From assembly GCF_010726955.1 (NCBI RefSeq), contig NZ_AP022603.1:3534001-3598000 (forward strand): DNA of 64,000 bases, read 5' to 3'. Positions 16,605-26,945 of this stretch are shown piece by piece. This DNA is from Mycolicibacterium fallax. GTDB lineage: Bacteria; Actinomycetota; Actinomycetes; Mycobacteriales; Mycobacteriaceae. Under the pieces are notes generated by a model. That model was not told the DNA's origin, did not search any database, and saw nothing but the letters and a program-made list of their open reading frames with translations. Both the position numbers and the translations under genes were made by a program. The stretch's first letter is position 1. Each line of letters begins with the position of its first letter.

Positions 16605-17339
16605 ATGACAGTCTCGAAGGCGACGGCGACCTCGAAGGCGGCGGCTGAACCGGAGGCCCGGGTTCTGGTGGTCGACGACGAAGCCAACATCGTCGAACTG
16701 CTGAGCGTGAGCCTGAAGTTCCAGGGGTTCGAGGTGCACACCGCCGGCAACGGGCCGGCCGCCCTGGACCGGGCCAGGGAAGTGCGCCCGGACGCGGTGA
16801 TCCTGGACGTGATGATGCCCGGGATGGACGGCTTCGGGGTGCTGCGCCGGCTGCGCGCCGACGGCATCGACGCCCCGGCGCTGTTCCTCACCGCCCGCGA
16901 CAGCCTGCAGGACAAGATCGCCGGGCTGACCCTGGGCGGGGACGACTACGTCACCAAGCCGTTCAGCCTGGAGGAGGTGGTGGCCCGGCTGCGGGTCATC
17001 CTGCGCCGCGCCGGCCGGGGAGCGGCGGCGCCGAAGAGCTGCCGGCTGACGTTCTCCGACATCGAACTCGACGAGGACACCCACGAGGTGTGGAAGGCCG
17101 GCGAGCCGGTGGCGCTGTCGCCGACCGAGTTCACCCTGCTGCGCTACTTCGTCATCAACGCGGGCACCGTGCTGAGCAAGCCGAAGATCCTCGACCACGT
17201 GTGGCGCTACGACTTCGGCGGTGACGTCAACGTCGTCGAGTCCTACGTCTCCTACCTGCGGCGCAAGGTCGACACCGGGGAGAAGCGGCTGCTGCACACG
17301 CTGCGCGGCGTCGGCTACGTGCTGCGCGAGCCACGCTGA
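16605..17339 (+). CDS. phoP: Two-component response regulator PhoP (244 aa)
   Basis: OmpR-type transcription factor that in pathogenic mycobacteria controls lipid synthesis, acid response and ESX-1 secretion. Receiver domain about 17-135: acidic pocket VDDEANIVELL, phospho-acceptor Asp68 in VILDVMMPGMDGFG, switch Thr in LFLTARDS and conserved Lys in YVTKPFSLEEVV. The winged-helix DNA-binding domain is about 150-244 (LSPTEFTLLRYFVINAGTVL, VNVVESYVSYLRRK, ending LRGVGYVLREPR). It is near-identical to M. tuberculosis PhoP as remembered. ATG 16605 is chosen because AGGGA lies 9 bases upstream; ATG 16596 has no room for a ribosome site. phoR follows after 28 bases. Confidence 0.97.
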   Translation: MTVSKATATSKAAAEPEARVLVVDDEANIVELLSVSLKFQGFEVHTAGNGPAALDRAREVRPDAVILDVMMPGMDGFGVLRRLRADGIDAPALFLTARDSLQDKIAGLTLGGDDYVTKPFSLEEVVARLRVILRRAGRGAAAPKSCRLTFSDIELDEDTHEVWKAGEPVALSPTEFTLLRYFVINAGTVLSKPKILDHVWRYDFGGDVNVVESYVSYLRRKVDTGEKRLLHTLRGVGYVLREPR

Positions 17340-17367
17340 GGCGCGCCCTGGGGCGATGATGGGGTCC

Positions 17368-18825
17368 ATGACGGGGCGGGGTGTCGGCAACAGCGGAGTT
17401 CCACTGCGAATCAGCCTGGTCGCCGCGGCCCTGGTGCTGGTGGCCTGCGGCCTGCTGGGGTCGGGCATCGCGGTGACCAGCATCCTGCGGCACAGCCTGA
17501 TCAACCGGGTGGATCAGACGCTGCTGGACGCCACCGCCACCTGGGTGCAGGCCCCCCGGCGCGACCCGGCCCGGGTGCACGACGGCCCCAACCCGGGCCG
17601 GCCGCCGTCGAAGTTCTACGTCAGCGGGGTGGACAGCGGCGGCCACAAGTGGATGGCGGTCAACGACGGCGGCGCCGAGCCGGACCTGGCCGGCGCCCTC
17701 GACGTCGGCCCGGTGCCGACCACCGTCGGCTCGGTGGGGGACACCGACGTGCGGTGGCGGGCGGTGTCGCTGCACGGCCCGGACGGCGCGCTGACCACCG
17801 TCGCGATGGACCTCTCCGAGGTCGATTCCACCGTCCGGTCACTGGTCTACGCCCAGGCCGGCATCGGCGTCGGGGTGCTGTTGGTGCTCGGGGTGGTCGG
17901 CTACGCGCTGGTGCAGCGCAGCCTGCGGCCGCTGGTGGAGGTCGAGCAGACCGCCGCCGCGATCGCCGCCGGGGAGCTCGACCGTCGCGTCCCGGAGCGT
18001 GACCCCCGCACCGAGGTGGGCCGGCTGAACCTGGCGCTCAACGGGATGCTGGCCCAGATTCAGCGCGCGGTGGCCGACTCGGAATCCTCGGCCGAGCACG
18101 CCAAGCGCTCCGAGCAGCGGATGCGCCGGTTCATCACCGACGCCAGCCACGAGCTGCGCACCCCGCTGACCACCATCCGCGGCTTCGCCGAGCTGTACCG
18201 CCAGGGCGCGGCCCGCGACCTGGAGCTGCTGATGTCGCGGATCGAGAGCGAGGCCGGCCGGATGGGGCTGCTGGTGGAGGACCTGCTGCTGCTGGCCCGC
18301 CTCGATGCCCAGCGCCCGCTGGACCGTCACCCGGTGGACCTGCTGGCGCTGGCCAGCGACGCCGTGCACGACGCGCGCTCGGTGGCTCCGGACCGGCGGA
18401 TCGCCATGGCGGTGTTCGACGGCCCCGGCATCCCGCAGGTGATCGGCGACGACGCCCGGCTGCGCCAGGTGCTGTCGAACCTGGTGAGCAACGCCCTGCA
18501 GCACACCCCGGCCGACGCCGCGATCACCGTGCGGGTCGGCACCGCGGGCGACGACGCGATCCTGGAGGTCGCCGACCAGGGGCCGGGGATGACCGCCGAG
18601 GATGCCCAGCGGGTGTTTGAGCGGTTCTACCGGGCCGACGTGTCCCGGACCCGCAGCAGCGGCGGCACCGGGCTGGGCCTGTCCATCGTCGATTCGCTGG
18701 TGCGCGCGCACCACGGCAGCGTGACCGTCAGCACCGCCCCGGGCGATGGCTGCCGGTTCCGGGTGGCCATCCCGCGCAGCTGCGGCGATCAGCCGTCGGC
18801 GAGCGCCGCGATGATCTTGGCCTGA
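17368..18825 (+). CDS. phoR: Sensor histidine kinase PhoR (485 aa)
   Basis: Membrane sensor kinase partner of PhoP. Order: TM1 about residues 12-34 ([20 protein letters not shown]), an extracytoplasmic sensor loop, TM2 near 155-180 ([18 protein letters not shown]), a HAMP domain ([20 protein letters not shown]), the phospho-acceptor H box [20 protein letters not shown], then N box [14 protein letters not shown]1 [25 protein letters not shown] and G2 [13 protein letters not shown]. The start is the third of three in-frame ATGs (17356, 17359, 17368), which gives the same length as I remember for M. tuberculosis PhoR. The 3' end overlaps the convergent HIT gene by 37 bases. Confidence 0.95.
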   Translation: MTGRGVGNSGVPLRISLVAAALVLVACGLLGSGIAVTSILRHSLINRVDQTLLDATATWVQAPRRDPARVHDGPNPGRPPSKFYVSGVDSGGHKWMAVNDGGAEPDLAGALDVGPVPTTVGSVGDTDVRWRAVSLHGPDGALTTVAMDLSEVDSTVRSLVYAQAGIGVGVLLVLGVVGYALVQRSLRPLVEVEQTAAAIAAGELDRRVPERDPRTEVGRLNLALNGMLAQIQRAVADSESSAEHAKRSEQRMRRFITDASHELRTPLTTIRGFAELYRQGAARDLELLMSRIESEAGRMGLLVEDLLLLARLDAQRPLDRHPVDLLALASDAVHDARSVAPDRRIAMAVFDGPGIPQVIGDDARLRQVLSNLVSNALQHTPADAAITVRVGTAGDDAILEVADQGPGMTAEDAQRVFERFYRADVSRTRSSGGTGLGLSIVDSLVRAHHGSVTVSTAPGDGCRFRVAIPRSCGDQPSASAAMILA

Positions 18826-19190
18826 GCCTCGTCGAGGGACTCCGGGCTGGGGTTGCGGTCCACCCCGGCGAAGCCGATGTCGGTCAGCTCGCGCAGCGGG
18901 AACACGTGCACGTGCAGGTGCGGCACCTCCAGCCCGGCGACCAGCAGCCCGGCCCGCGGGGCGTCGAACGCGGTGACCACCGCGCGGCCGATCTTCTGGG
19001 CCACCGCCATCAGCCGGCCGTGCACGTCCGGCGGCAGGTCCTGCCACTGGTCGATCTCGGCCCGGGGCACCACCAGGGTGTGGCCGGGGCTCATCGGCTC
19101 GATGGTCAGGAACGCGACGAACTCGTCGTCCTCGTAGACGAACCGCCCGGGCAGTTCCCGATTGATGATCCGGGAAAAAATGGTGGCCAT
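18789..19190 (-). CDS. HIT-family (histidine triad) nucleotide hydrolase (133 aa)
   Basis: Small cytoplasmic HIT protein; these hydrolyse AMP-linked or dinucleotide polyphosphate substrates. Signature HLHVHVFP (H-x-H-x-H-x-x) near residue 92, plus [20 protein letters not shown] and [13 protein letters not shown], the usual N-terminal half. It sits convergent to phoR and upstream of nothing else on its strand, as Rv0759c does in M. tuberculosis (from memory). The ATG at 19190 has no close upstream gene, so it has its own promoter in the 52-base gap after adh. Confidence 0.92.
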   Translation of the reverse strand: MATIFSRIINRELPGRFVYEDDEFVAFLTIEPMSPGHTLVVPRAEIDQWQDLPPDVHGRLMAVAQKIGRAVVTAFDAPRAGLLVAGLEVPHLHVHVFPLRELTDIGFAGVDRNPSPESLDEAQAKIIAALADG

Positions 19191-19242
19191 GGACTCAGCA
19201 TAGAGAGCCCATGGCCACCGGGACGGTGTGCGGCGCGACCGG

Positions 19243-20373
19243 TTACCGGTCGGCGTCGGTGTAGCGGATGACGCCGCGGATGTTGCGGCCCTCCAGCATG
19301 TCCTTGTAGCCGTCGTTGATCTGCTCCAGCTTGTACTGCCGGGTGACCATGTCGTCGAGGTTGAGCCGGCCGGCCTGGTACATCGACAGCAGCGCCGGGA
19401 TGTCGTGGTGCGGGTTGCCGCCGCCGAAGATGGTGCCCTGCAGCCGCTTCTGCAGCAGCGTCAGCATCGCCAGGTTCAGCTTCACATCGGTGTGCGCCAT
19501 GTTGGCCACCGCGGTGACCACGCAGGTGCCGCCCTTGGCGGTGATGTTGAGGTAGTGGTCGATGTCCTCGCCGTGCAGCTCACCGGGGGTGACGATGGTC
19601 TTGGCGGCCATCCGGCCCGCGGTGACCTCGGCGACCCCGGCCATCGCGGAGAAGATGTCCGGGTAGACGTGGGTGGCGCCGAACTTGAGCGCCTGCTCGC
19701 GCTTCCACTCCACCGGGTCGACGGCGAACACGTTGCGGGCACCGGCGTTGAGCGCGCCCTGCAGCGCGCCCATGCCGACGCCGCCGACGCCGACGATGAC
19801 CACGTCGTCGCCGGGGCGGACGTCACCGGAGCGCACCGCCGAGCCGTAGCCGGTGGTGACACCGCAGCCGACCAGGCAGGCCACCTCGAACGGGATGCTC
19901 GGGTCGATCTTCACCACCGAGCTCTTGTGCACCACCATGTACGGGCTGAAGGTGCCGAGCAGGGTCATCGGGATGACCGGGGTGCCGTCCATGGCGTGCA
20001 CCCGGTGGGTGCCGTCGGACACCGCGGTGCCTGACAGCAGGCCCGCGCCCAGGTCGCACAGGTTGCGCAGGCCGGCCTGACACGACGGGCATTCGCCGCA
20101 GGACGGGATGAAGGACAGCACCACGTGGTCGCCGGGGGCCAGGTGCTCCACCCCGGGCCCGACCTCGGTGATGACGCCGGCGCCCTCGTGCCCGCCGAGC
20201 ACCGGGAATCCGGCCATCGGAATGTCACCGGTCACCAGGTGGTGATCGGAATGGCACATTCCGGACGCTTCCATCTGGATCTTGACCTCGTCCTTGACGG
20301 GGTCGCCGATCTCGATCTCTTCGATCGACCACGGCTGGTTGAACTCCCAGATCAGGGCGCCCTTGGTCTTCAT
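19243..20373 (-). CDS. Zinc-containing (NDMA-dependent type) alcohol dehydrogenase, AdhB-like (376 aa)
   Basis: Medium-chain zinc dehydrogenase that oxidises primary alcohols. Catalytic zinc ligands in SGMCHSDHH and GGHEGAG, structural zinc four-Cys loop [15 protein letters not shown], and the Rossmann motif [18 protein letters not shown]. The long four-Cys form and the end [15 protein letters not shown] match the NDMA/mycofactocin-dependent alcohol dehydrogenases; a bound rather than free NAD is therefore possible. It corresponds in position to Rv0761c (adhB) of M. tuberculosis. An inverted repeat 49-63 bases before its ATG may be its operator. Confidence 0.92.
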   Translation of the reverse strand: MKTKGALIWEFNQPWSIEEIEIGDPVKDEVKIQMEASGMCHSDHHLVTGDIPMAGFPVLGGHEGAGVITEVGPGVEHLAPGDHVVLSFIPSCGECPSCQAGLRNLCDLGAGLLSGTAVSDGTHRVHAMDGTPVIPMTLLGTFSPYMVVHKSSVVKIDPSIPFEVACLVGCGVTTGYGSAVRSGDVRPGDDVVIVGVGGVGMGALQGALNAGARNVFAVDPVEWKREQALKFGATHVYPDIFSAMAGVAEVTAGRMAAKTIVTPGELHGEDIDHYLNITAKGGTCVVTAVANMAHTDVKLNLAMLTLLQKRLQGTIFGGGNPHHDIPALLSMYQAGRLNLDDMVTRQYKLEQINDGYKDMLEGRNIRGVIRYTDADR

Positions 20374-20421
20374 AACTCATCCTTGCTTTCCGTTGGAGCG
20401 GATTAGGCTTCGGTCAACCAG

Positions 20422-20436
20422 ACTAGAGCCTCTAGT
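20422..20436 (+). promoter_or_regulatory. Perfect inverted repeat upstream of the alcohol dehydrogenase gene
   Basis: ACTAGAG-C-CTCTAGT, a 7-1-7 perfect palindrome placed 49-63 bases before the adh start in the 105-base gap to the next gene. The size and symmetry fit a TetR-type operator. The outer part resembles sterol-regulon (KstR) sites, but the AAC/GTT core of the KstR motif is missing, so the regulator is unknown. Confidence 0.5.
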
Positions 20437-20455
20437 TAGTTGTGTCACAGGGTAC

Positions 20456-20471
20456 CCAAGCAAACGCTTGG
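20456..20471 (-). terminator. Possible terminator hairpin after the NTF2-like gene
   Basis: CCAAGC-AAAC-GCTTGG, a perfect 6-base stem with a 4-base loop, 8 bases after the stop codon of the NTF2-like gene. There is no U-run, so intrinsic termination is uncertain, as for many mycobacterial terminators. Confidence 0.4.
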
Positions 20472-20478
20472 CAGGCTG

Positions 20479-21018
20479 TCAGAACAGCGGGGACGGCGCC
20501 TGCCCGAGCGGGTAGTAGCCGGGCAGCTTCTCCCCGGCCAGGCTGCGCTCGATGCGCTTCTGCATGGTCGGGGTCAGGTCCCCGGAGCCGATCAGGTTCA
20601 TGAACGCCTTCTGCACGTGCCCGAAGTCGAAGAAGTCGCGCTGCCACTCGATCAGCAGGTTCTCGTCGAGCCGGAACCAGCTGCCGCCGATGCCGTAGAT
20701 CTCGTCGGTGCCGCCGTCGGACTTGTGCGCGATCTGCTTCCAGAACCCGACGATCTCGTTCTGCTTCTCGTCGATGAGCACCTTGCGGTACTCGTAGACC
20801 CAGTTCTCCAGGCCCTCCATCTCCAGGCCGAGGGCCACCTCGCGGATCTGGTCCTTGCCGAGGCACATCACGTCCTCCTTGGGGCCGATGTTCCAGCCGT
20901 AGCTGGCGTCGTCGGTGTAGAACTCGGCCAGCGGCTTCCAGTCGCCGGCCTGCTCGGCCTCGCGGTTGGCCTGCAGCCAGCGGTCGGCCCAGTCCTCCAG
21001 CGCTTCGCGTGACGCCAT
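20479..21018 (-). CDS. NTF2/SnoaL-like protein (179 aa)
   Basis: Cone-shaped SnoaL/NTF2-like fold predicted from the pattern EDWADRWLQANREAEQAGDW, ...LAEFYTDDASYGWNIGPKED and SWFRLDENLLIEWQRDFFDF. Such proteins act as small isomerases, hydratases or accessory subunits for lipid-like substrates. It follows the ferredoxin gene by 2 bases in the cyp51 operon, so a role with the P450 chemistry is likely. It corresponds to Rv0762c of M. tuberculosis by position and length (from memory). The ATG at 21018 is preceded by an AGAGGAC ribosome site. Confidence 0.85.
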   Translation of the reverse strand: MASREALEDWADRWLQANREAEQAGDWKPLAEFYTDDASYGWNIGPKEDVMCLGKDQIREVALGLEMEGLENWVYEYRKVLIDEKQNEIVGFWKQIAHKSDGGTDEIYGIGGSWFRLDENLLIEWQRDFFDFGHVQKAFMNLIGSGDLTPTMQKRIERSLAGEKLPGYYPLGQAPSPLF

Positions 21019-21020
21019 GT

Positions 21021-22608
<1,588 letters not shown>

Positions 22609-22609
22609 G

Positions 22610-23425
22610 TCAGTTCCCCTCCTCGACGGCGAGCTTCTGCCGATCGGTGGTCTCGGCCAGCGGGGCCTCGGGCTGCAGCTCCATGTTGGCGATGAATCCG
22701 CCGCGCGGGGTCTGCGCGACGAAGGTGATGGCCCGGGCCAGGTCCGCCGGGCGCAGGAAATAGTTGTGCCGGGCCTGGCCCCACTTGGCCCAGTCCTCCA
22801 GGGCCGGGCCGATCTTCTCCACCGGCAGGTTCCAGCCCATCGCGGTCATGGTCGGTCCGGGATGCACGATCGAGGCCCGCACCCCGGTGCCCTCCAGCTC
22901 CATCTGCAGGTTGGTCACCATGGCGACCAGGGCGGCCTTGGCCGCGCCGTAGGCGCCCATGTGCGGGCGTTGGCGCAGCGCGACGTCGGAGCCGACGAAG
23001 ATCAGGTCGCCGCGGCGGCGCTCGATCATCCCGTCGACCACCGCGGTCATCAGCCGGTTCGCGCCGATCAGGTGGATCTGCAACTGGGCATCGAAATCGT
23101 CGGTCGGCATCTCGGCGAGCCTGCCGAAGTTGGTGTCGCCGGCGCCGGCGACCAGCACCTCGATCTCGCCGAGTTCGGCGGTGGCGGCCTTGACGGCCTC
23201 GGTCACCGAGCCGGGGTCGGTGACGTCCAGGGCGACGGCGACGGCCTCGCCGCCGTCGGCGCGGATCTTGTCGACCAGCTCCTGGCATTTCTCCACCCGG
23301 CGGGCGGCCAGTGCGACCGGGAAGCCGTTGGCGGCGAGTTCGACCGCGGTGGCGGCGCCGATCCCGGAGGAGGCGCCGGCCACGAATGCCGGGCGACGGT
23401 CGGGCAGGGGATCAAAGCGTGGCAT
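22610..23425 (-). CDS. Short-chain dehydrogenase/reductase (271 aa)
   Basis: Classical NAD(P)-dependent SDR: cofactor motif GASSGIG near residue 18, the AGAG element, catalytic Ser in IFVGSDVA and YGAAK (Tyr/Lys). Arginines after the first strand (AARRVEKC) favour NADPH. It lies between cyp51 and the CYP123-like gene, so it probably oxidises or reduces an alcohol or ketone made by one of these P450s. Equivalent of Rv0765c by position. The C-terminal tail (ELQPEAPLAETTDRQ) is an extension beyond the core fold. Confidence 0.9.
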   Translation of the reverse strand: MPRFDPLPDRRPAFVAGASSGIGAATAVELAANGFPVALAARRVEKCQELVDKIRADGGEAVAVALDVTDPGSVTEAVKAATAELGEIEVLVAGAGDTNFGRLAEMPTDDFDAQLQIHLIGANRLMTAVVDGMIERRRGDLIFVGSDVALRQRPHMGAYGAAKAALVAMVTNLQMELEGTGVRASIVHPGPTMTAMGWNLPVEKIGPALEDWAKWGQARHNYFLRPADLARAITFVAQTPRGGFIANMELQPEAPLAETTDRQKLAVEEGN

Positions 23426-23440
23426 TGGTGGGGGAACCTT

Positions 23441-24652
23441 TCAGCGAAGTTCGACGGTGATGGGCAGCTCGGCGAAGCCGCGGACATTGCTGGAGTGGAC
23501 GCGGACGGCGTTGTCCTCGTCGACGGCGAAGCCGCGGATCCGTTTGAACAGTTCGGTCAGCGCCACCCGGCCCTCCATCCGGGCCAGGTGCGCGCCAAGG
23601 CAGAAGTGCGCGCCGCTGCCGAAACTCAGCAGCCGGGCGCCGATGTCGCGGCCGATGACGAAGTCGTCGGGATTCTCGAACACCCGCTCGTCGCGGTGCG
23701 CCGATCCGGGCAGCAGCAGCACGATCTCGCCGTCCCCGATGGTGGTGTCGTAGAGGCTGAACTCGCCCTCGACGGTGCGGGCCAGGATCTGGCTGGAGGT
23801 GTCGTAGCGCAGCGTCTCCTCGACCCACAGCGGGATCCGGTCCAGGTCGTCGTAGAGCCCGGCGAGCTGATCGGGGTTGCGGTGGCCCCAGAACGCCGCA
23901 TTGGCAAGCAGTTTGGTGGTGGTCTCGTTGCCGGCGATCACCATCAGGAACAGAAAGCCCAGCACCTCCTCGTCGGTGAGCCGGTCCCCGTCGATCTCGG
24001 CCTCCAGCAGTGCCGAGGTCAGGTCGTCGCTGGGCTGGCTGCGCCGCTGCGCGATCATCCCGTGGTAGTAGCCGAACAGGTTGATCGAGGCCTTGATCGC
24101 CTCCGGCGGCACGTCGGTGACGCCGTCCTCGCGGTGCATCACCGCATCGGCCCAGGCCCGGATCTCCTGGCGGTCCGGCTCGGGCACCCCCATCAGCTCG
24201 GAGATGACGTCCATCGGCAGCTTGCCGGCGAATTCGGTGACGTAGTCGACGGTTTCGCCGCCGGCCGCCCGGGCCAGCATGGTGTCCAGGTGCTGGTTGG
24301 CGATCTCGGTGACCCGCGGCTCCAGCTCGCGGATCCGCCGCGGGGTGAAGCCCTTGGACACCAGGGTGCGCAGCCGCAGGTGCGCCGGATCGTCCATCGC
24401 CAGAAACGACATGGTCAGCGCGGCGTGCGGGCCGCGGGACGCCGGATCCAGCGAGACGCCGAACTTGTTGGACAGCGCGGTGCTGTTGCGGAACCCGGCC
24501 AGCACGTCGGCGTGCCGGGACAGCGCCCAGAACCCGAGCTCCTCGTTGTGATAGACCGGGGCCCGCTCGCGCAGCGCGCGGTAGTACGGGTACGGGTCCT
24601 CGTGGAAGTCATAGCTGTACGGGTCGAGCACCGGGCTGGTGGCGGTTGTCAT
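23441..24652 (-). CDS. Cytochrome P450, CYP123-like (403 aa)
   Basis: Soluble bacterial P450. I-helix LFLMVIAGNETTTKLL, ExxR in WVEETLRYDTSSQILAR, and heme loop LSFGSGAHFCLGAHLARME with the Cys ligand. The N-terminus (YDFHEDPYPYYRALRERAPV) is the usual bacterial form. By position and length it matches CYP123 (Rv0766c) of M. tuberculosis, whose substrate is not established. The ATG overlaps the TetR stop (ATGA), so the regulator, both P450s, the SDR, ferredoxin and NTF2-like genes form one leftward operon. Electrons likely come from the ferredoxin at 21021. Confidence 0.92.
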   Translation of the reverse strand: MTTATSPVLDPYSYDFHEDPYPYYRALRERAPVYHNEELGFWALSRHADVLAGFRNSTALSNKFGVSLDPASRGPHAALTMSFLAMDDPAHLRLRTLVSKGFTPRRIRELEPRVTEIANQHLDTMLARAAGGETVDYVTEFAGKLPMDVISELMGVPEPDRQEIRAWADAVMHREDGVTDVPPEAIKASINLFGYYHGMIAQRRSQPSDDLTSALLEAEIDGDRLTDEEVLGFLFLMVIAGNETTTKLLANAAFWGHRNPDQLAGLYDDLDRIPLWVEETLRYDTSSQILARTVEGEFSLYDTTIGDGEIVLLLPGSAHRDERVFENPDDFVIGRDIGARLLSFGSGAHFCLGAHLARMEGRVALTELFKRIRGFAVDEDNAVRVHSSNVRGFAELPITVELR

Positions 24653-25248
24653 TGCGCTCCCTCGCGGAGGATCAGGTTGACGACGTAGGTCAGGCGGTCG
24701 GCGATTTCGTGGTAGCTGATGACGCCGCTGCCGGCCTGCACCAGCGCGCCGAAGAAGGTCATCTCCAGGGCGGCGACGGTCCGCGGGTCGGCCGTCGGCC
24801 CGATCGCGGAGGTGATCCGGCGGTGGATCTCGAAGCCGATCCGGTCGCGGACCGCCCGGACGATGTCGTCGTCGCCGGCCAGCAGCGCGGTGGTGCACGC
24901 GGCCGCGACCTCCGGCTCGTCGGCGACCACCAGGGCCAGGTTGCGCAGCGCATTGTCGACCCGGGTCACGGTCGGCTCGTTGACGTCGGTGAAGAACGGC
25001 ACCGCCCGGATCAGGTCCAGGTACACCTCGGCGATCAGGTGGTTCTTGGAGGAGAAGTAGGTGTAGGCGGTGGCCGGCGCGACCTGGGCGCGCTTGGCGA
25101 CCGCGCGCACCGTCAGGTCGGCGTAGGACGATTCCCGCAGCATCTCGACGCCGGCGGCGAGAACCTTGCGGAAGGTTTCCTCCTGGCGGCGGTTGCGGCG
25201 CGACTCCCGGGGAGCCTCGTCGGTCGCTTCCACGCTTTGGCTGGACAC
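24649..25248 (-). CDS. TetR-family transcriptional regulator of the P450 operon (199 aa)
   Basis: N-terminal helix-turn-helix about residues 24-70 (VRAVAKRAQVAPATAYTYFS then SKNHLIAEVYLDL), followed by an all-helical ligand domain. First gene of the leftward cyp123-cyp51 operon and divergent from aldA, hence the likely local repressor of both. The best start is GTG 25248 (VSSQSVEATDE), which lies inside one copy of a palindrome that is repeated in front of aldA, implying autoregulation and perhaps a leaderless transcript. Equivalent of Rv0767c by position. Confidence 0.88.
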   Translation of the reverse strand: MSSQSVEATDEAPRESRRNRRQEETFRKVLAAGVEMLRESSYADLTVRAVAKRAQVAPATAYTYFSSKNHLIAEVYLDLIRAVPFFTDVNEPTVTRVDNALRNLALVVADEPEVAAACTTALLAGDDDIVRAVRDRIGFEIHRRITSAIGPTADPRTVAALEMTFFGALVQAGSGVISYHEIADRLTYVVNLILREGAQ

Positions 25249-25254
25249 ATGTCC
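25243..25254 (+). promoter_or_regulatory. Putative TetR operator, copy 1 (over the TetR start codon)
   Basis: GGACACATGTCC, an inverted repeat GGACA-N2-TGTCC (TGGACA/TGTCCA when extended), covering the GTG start of the TetR gene. The identical 12-mer occurs at 25400, before aldA. Confidence 0.6.
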
Positions 25255-25399
25255 AAGTTATCCGACGCGGTGCGCGGTAGGCAAGTGTTGCGCGAATATC
25301 GGTGCGTCACCTGCTGATTCGATGGGTATTCGAGGCTCGTCCGGTCGGCATGCTTGCGGCCCAGCGGGAAATCCGGCTATCTTCCATTCAGCACACATC

Positions 25400-25411
25400 G
25401 GACACATGTCC
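25400..25411 (+). promoter_or_regulatory. Putative TetR operator, copy 2 (upstream of aldA)
   Basis: Second identical copy of GGACACATGTCC, 38-49 bases before the aldA start and 157 bases from copy 1. Placement in the promoter region of aldA supports shared control of the two divergent operons. Confidence 0.6.
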
Positions 25412-25448
25412 AGATTTCTTCAGAAGACCCGAGGGAGTGGATCCGCAG

Positions 25449-26918
25449 ATGGCGTTACTGGCCGACCGGGAAAGCCGGCTGCTCATCGACGGCGAGCTTC
25501 GCGCCGGTGAAAACGGGGCGTTCGGCACCGTCAACCCCGCCACCGAGGAGGTCCTCGGCACCGCCGCGGACGCCTCGGCCGCCGACATGGGCGCGGCGAT
25601 CGAGGCCGCCCGGCGGGCCTTCGACGACACCGAATGGTCGCGCAACACCGCGCTGCGGGTGCGCTGCATCCGGCAGCTGCGCGAGGCGATGCAGGCGAAC
25701 ATCGAGGAGCTGCGCGAGCTGACCATCGCCGAGGTCGGCGCCCCGCGGATGCTGACCTCCGGCGGGCAGCTGGAGGGCCCGGTCGACGACCTGTCGTTCT
25801 GCGCGGACACCGCCGAAAACTTCTCCTGGAACACCGATCTGGGCTTCGCCCGGCCACAGGGCATGCCCAGCAACCGGACCATCGCCCGGGAGGCGGTCGG
25901 GGTGGTCGGGGCCATCACGCCGTGGAACTTCCCGCACCAGATCAACCTGGCCAAGATCGGTCCGGCGCTGGCCGCCGGCAACACCCTGGTGCTCAAGCCC
26001 GCCCCGGACACCCCGTGGGCCGCGGCGGTGCTCGGCGAAATCATCACCGAGCACACCGATTTCCCGCCCGGGGTGATCAACATCGTCACCTCCAGCGACC
26101 ACGGCGTCGGTGCGCTGCTGTCCACCGACCCGCGGGTGGACATGGTGTCGTTCACCGGCTCCACCGCCACCGGCCGCGCGGTGATGACCGACGCCGCGGC
26201 CACCATCAAGAAGGTGTTCCTGGAGCTCGGCGGCAAGTCGGCGTTCATCGTGCTCGACGACGCCGACCTGGCCGCGGCCGCCGCGATGGCGGCGTTCACC
26301 ACCTCGATGCACGCCGGGCAGGGCTGCGCGATCACCACCCGGCTGGTGGTGCCGCGGGCGTCCTACGACGACGCGGTGGCCGCCGCCGCGGCCACCATGG
26401 CCGGGCTGCGGCCCGGCGACCCGAACGCCAAGGGCACCGTCTGCGGCCCGCTGATCTCGGCGCGCCAGCGCGACCGGGTGCAGTCCTACCTGGACCTGGC
26501 CATCGCCGAGGGCGGCAGCTTCGCCTGCGGCGGCGGCCGGCCCGCCGACCGGCCGACCGGCTTCTTCATCGAGCCGACGCTGATCACCGGGCTGACCAAC
26601 GACGCCCGGGTGGCCCGCGAGGAGATCTTCGGGCCGGTGCTGACCGTCATCGCCCACGGCGGCGACGACGACGCGGTGCGGATCGCCAACGACTCCCCGT
26701 ACGGGCTGTCGGGCACCGTGTTCGGCGGTGACCCGCAGCGTTGCGCGAACGTCGCGGCCCGGCTGCGGGTCGGCACCGTCAACATCAACGGCGGGGTCTG
26801 GTACGCCGCCGACGCGCCGTTCGGCGGGTACAAGCAGTCCGGCGTGGGCCGCGAGATGGGCCTGGCCGGGTTCGAGGAATACACCGAGATCAAGGTCATT
26901 GCCACGCTGGCGCCCTAG
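25449..26918 (+). CDS. aldA: NAD-dependent aldehyde dehydrogenase AldA (489 aa)
   Basis: Oxidises aldehydes to acids in the cytoplasm. Motifs: TPWNFPHQINLAKIGPAL in the cofactor domain, FTGSTATGR, general-base Glu in FLELGGKSAFIVLDDAD, catalytic Cys in HAGQGCAITTRL, and PFGGYKQSGVGREMG near the C-terminus. The length equals the remembered length of M. tuberculosis Rv0768. The ATG at 25449 follows GAGGGAG. It starts a rightward operon with an SDR, a beta-hydroxyacid dehydrogenase and a CMD-like gene, and would act after the alcohol dehydrogenase at 19243. Confidence 0.93.
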   Translation: MALLADRESRLLIDGELRAGENGAFGTVNPATEEVLGTAADASAADMGAAIEAARRAFDDTEWSRNTALRVRCIRQLREAMQANIEELRELTIAEVGAPRMLTSGGQLEGPVDDLSFCADTAENFSWNTDLGFARPQGMPSNRTIAREAVGVVGAITPWNFPHQINLAKIGPALAAGNTLVLKPAPDTPWAAAVLGEIITEHTDFPPGVINIVTSSDHGVGALLSTDPRVDMVSFTGSTATGRAVMTDAAATIKKVFLELGGKSAFIVLDDADLAAAAAMAAFTTSMHAGQGCAITTRLVVPRASYDDAVAAAAATMAGLRPGDPNAKGTVCGPLISARQRDRVQSYLDLAIAEGGSFACGGGRPADRPTGFFIEPTLITGLTNDARVAREEIFGPVLTVIAHGGDDDAVRIANDSPYGLSGTVFGGDPQRCANVAARLRVGTVNINGGVWYAADAPFGGYKQSGVGREMGLAGFEEYTEIKVIATLAP

Positions 26919-26945
26919 CCGCCGGTCAACCGAAATAGGAGAAGC

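Noticed and set aside
20456..20471. CCAAGC/GCTTGG palindrome as a KstR2-like operator
   Set aside because: It lies 8 bases after a stop codon and about 80 bases from the next start, and lacks the KstR2 spacing; a terminator hairpin is more likely.
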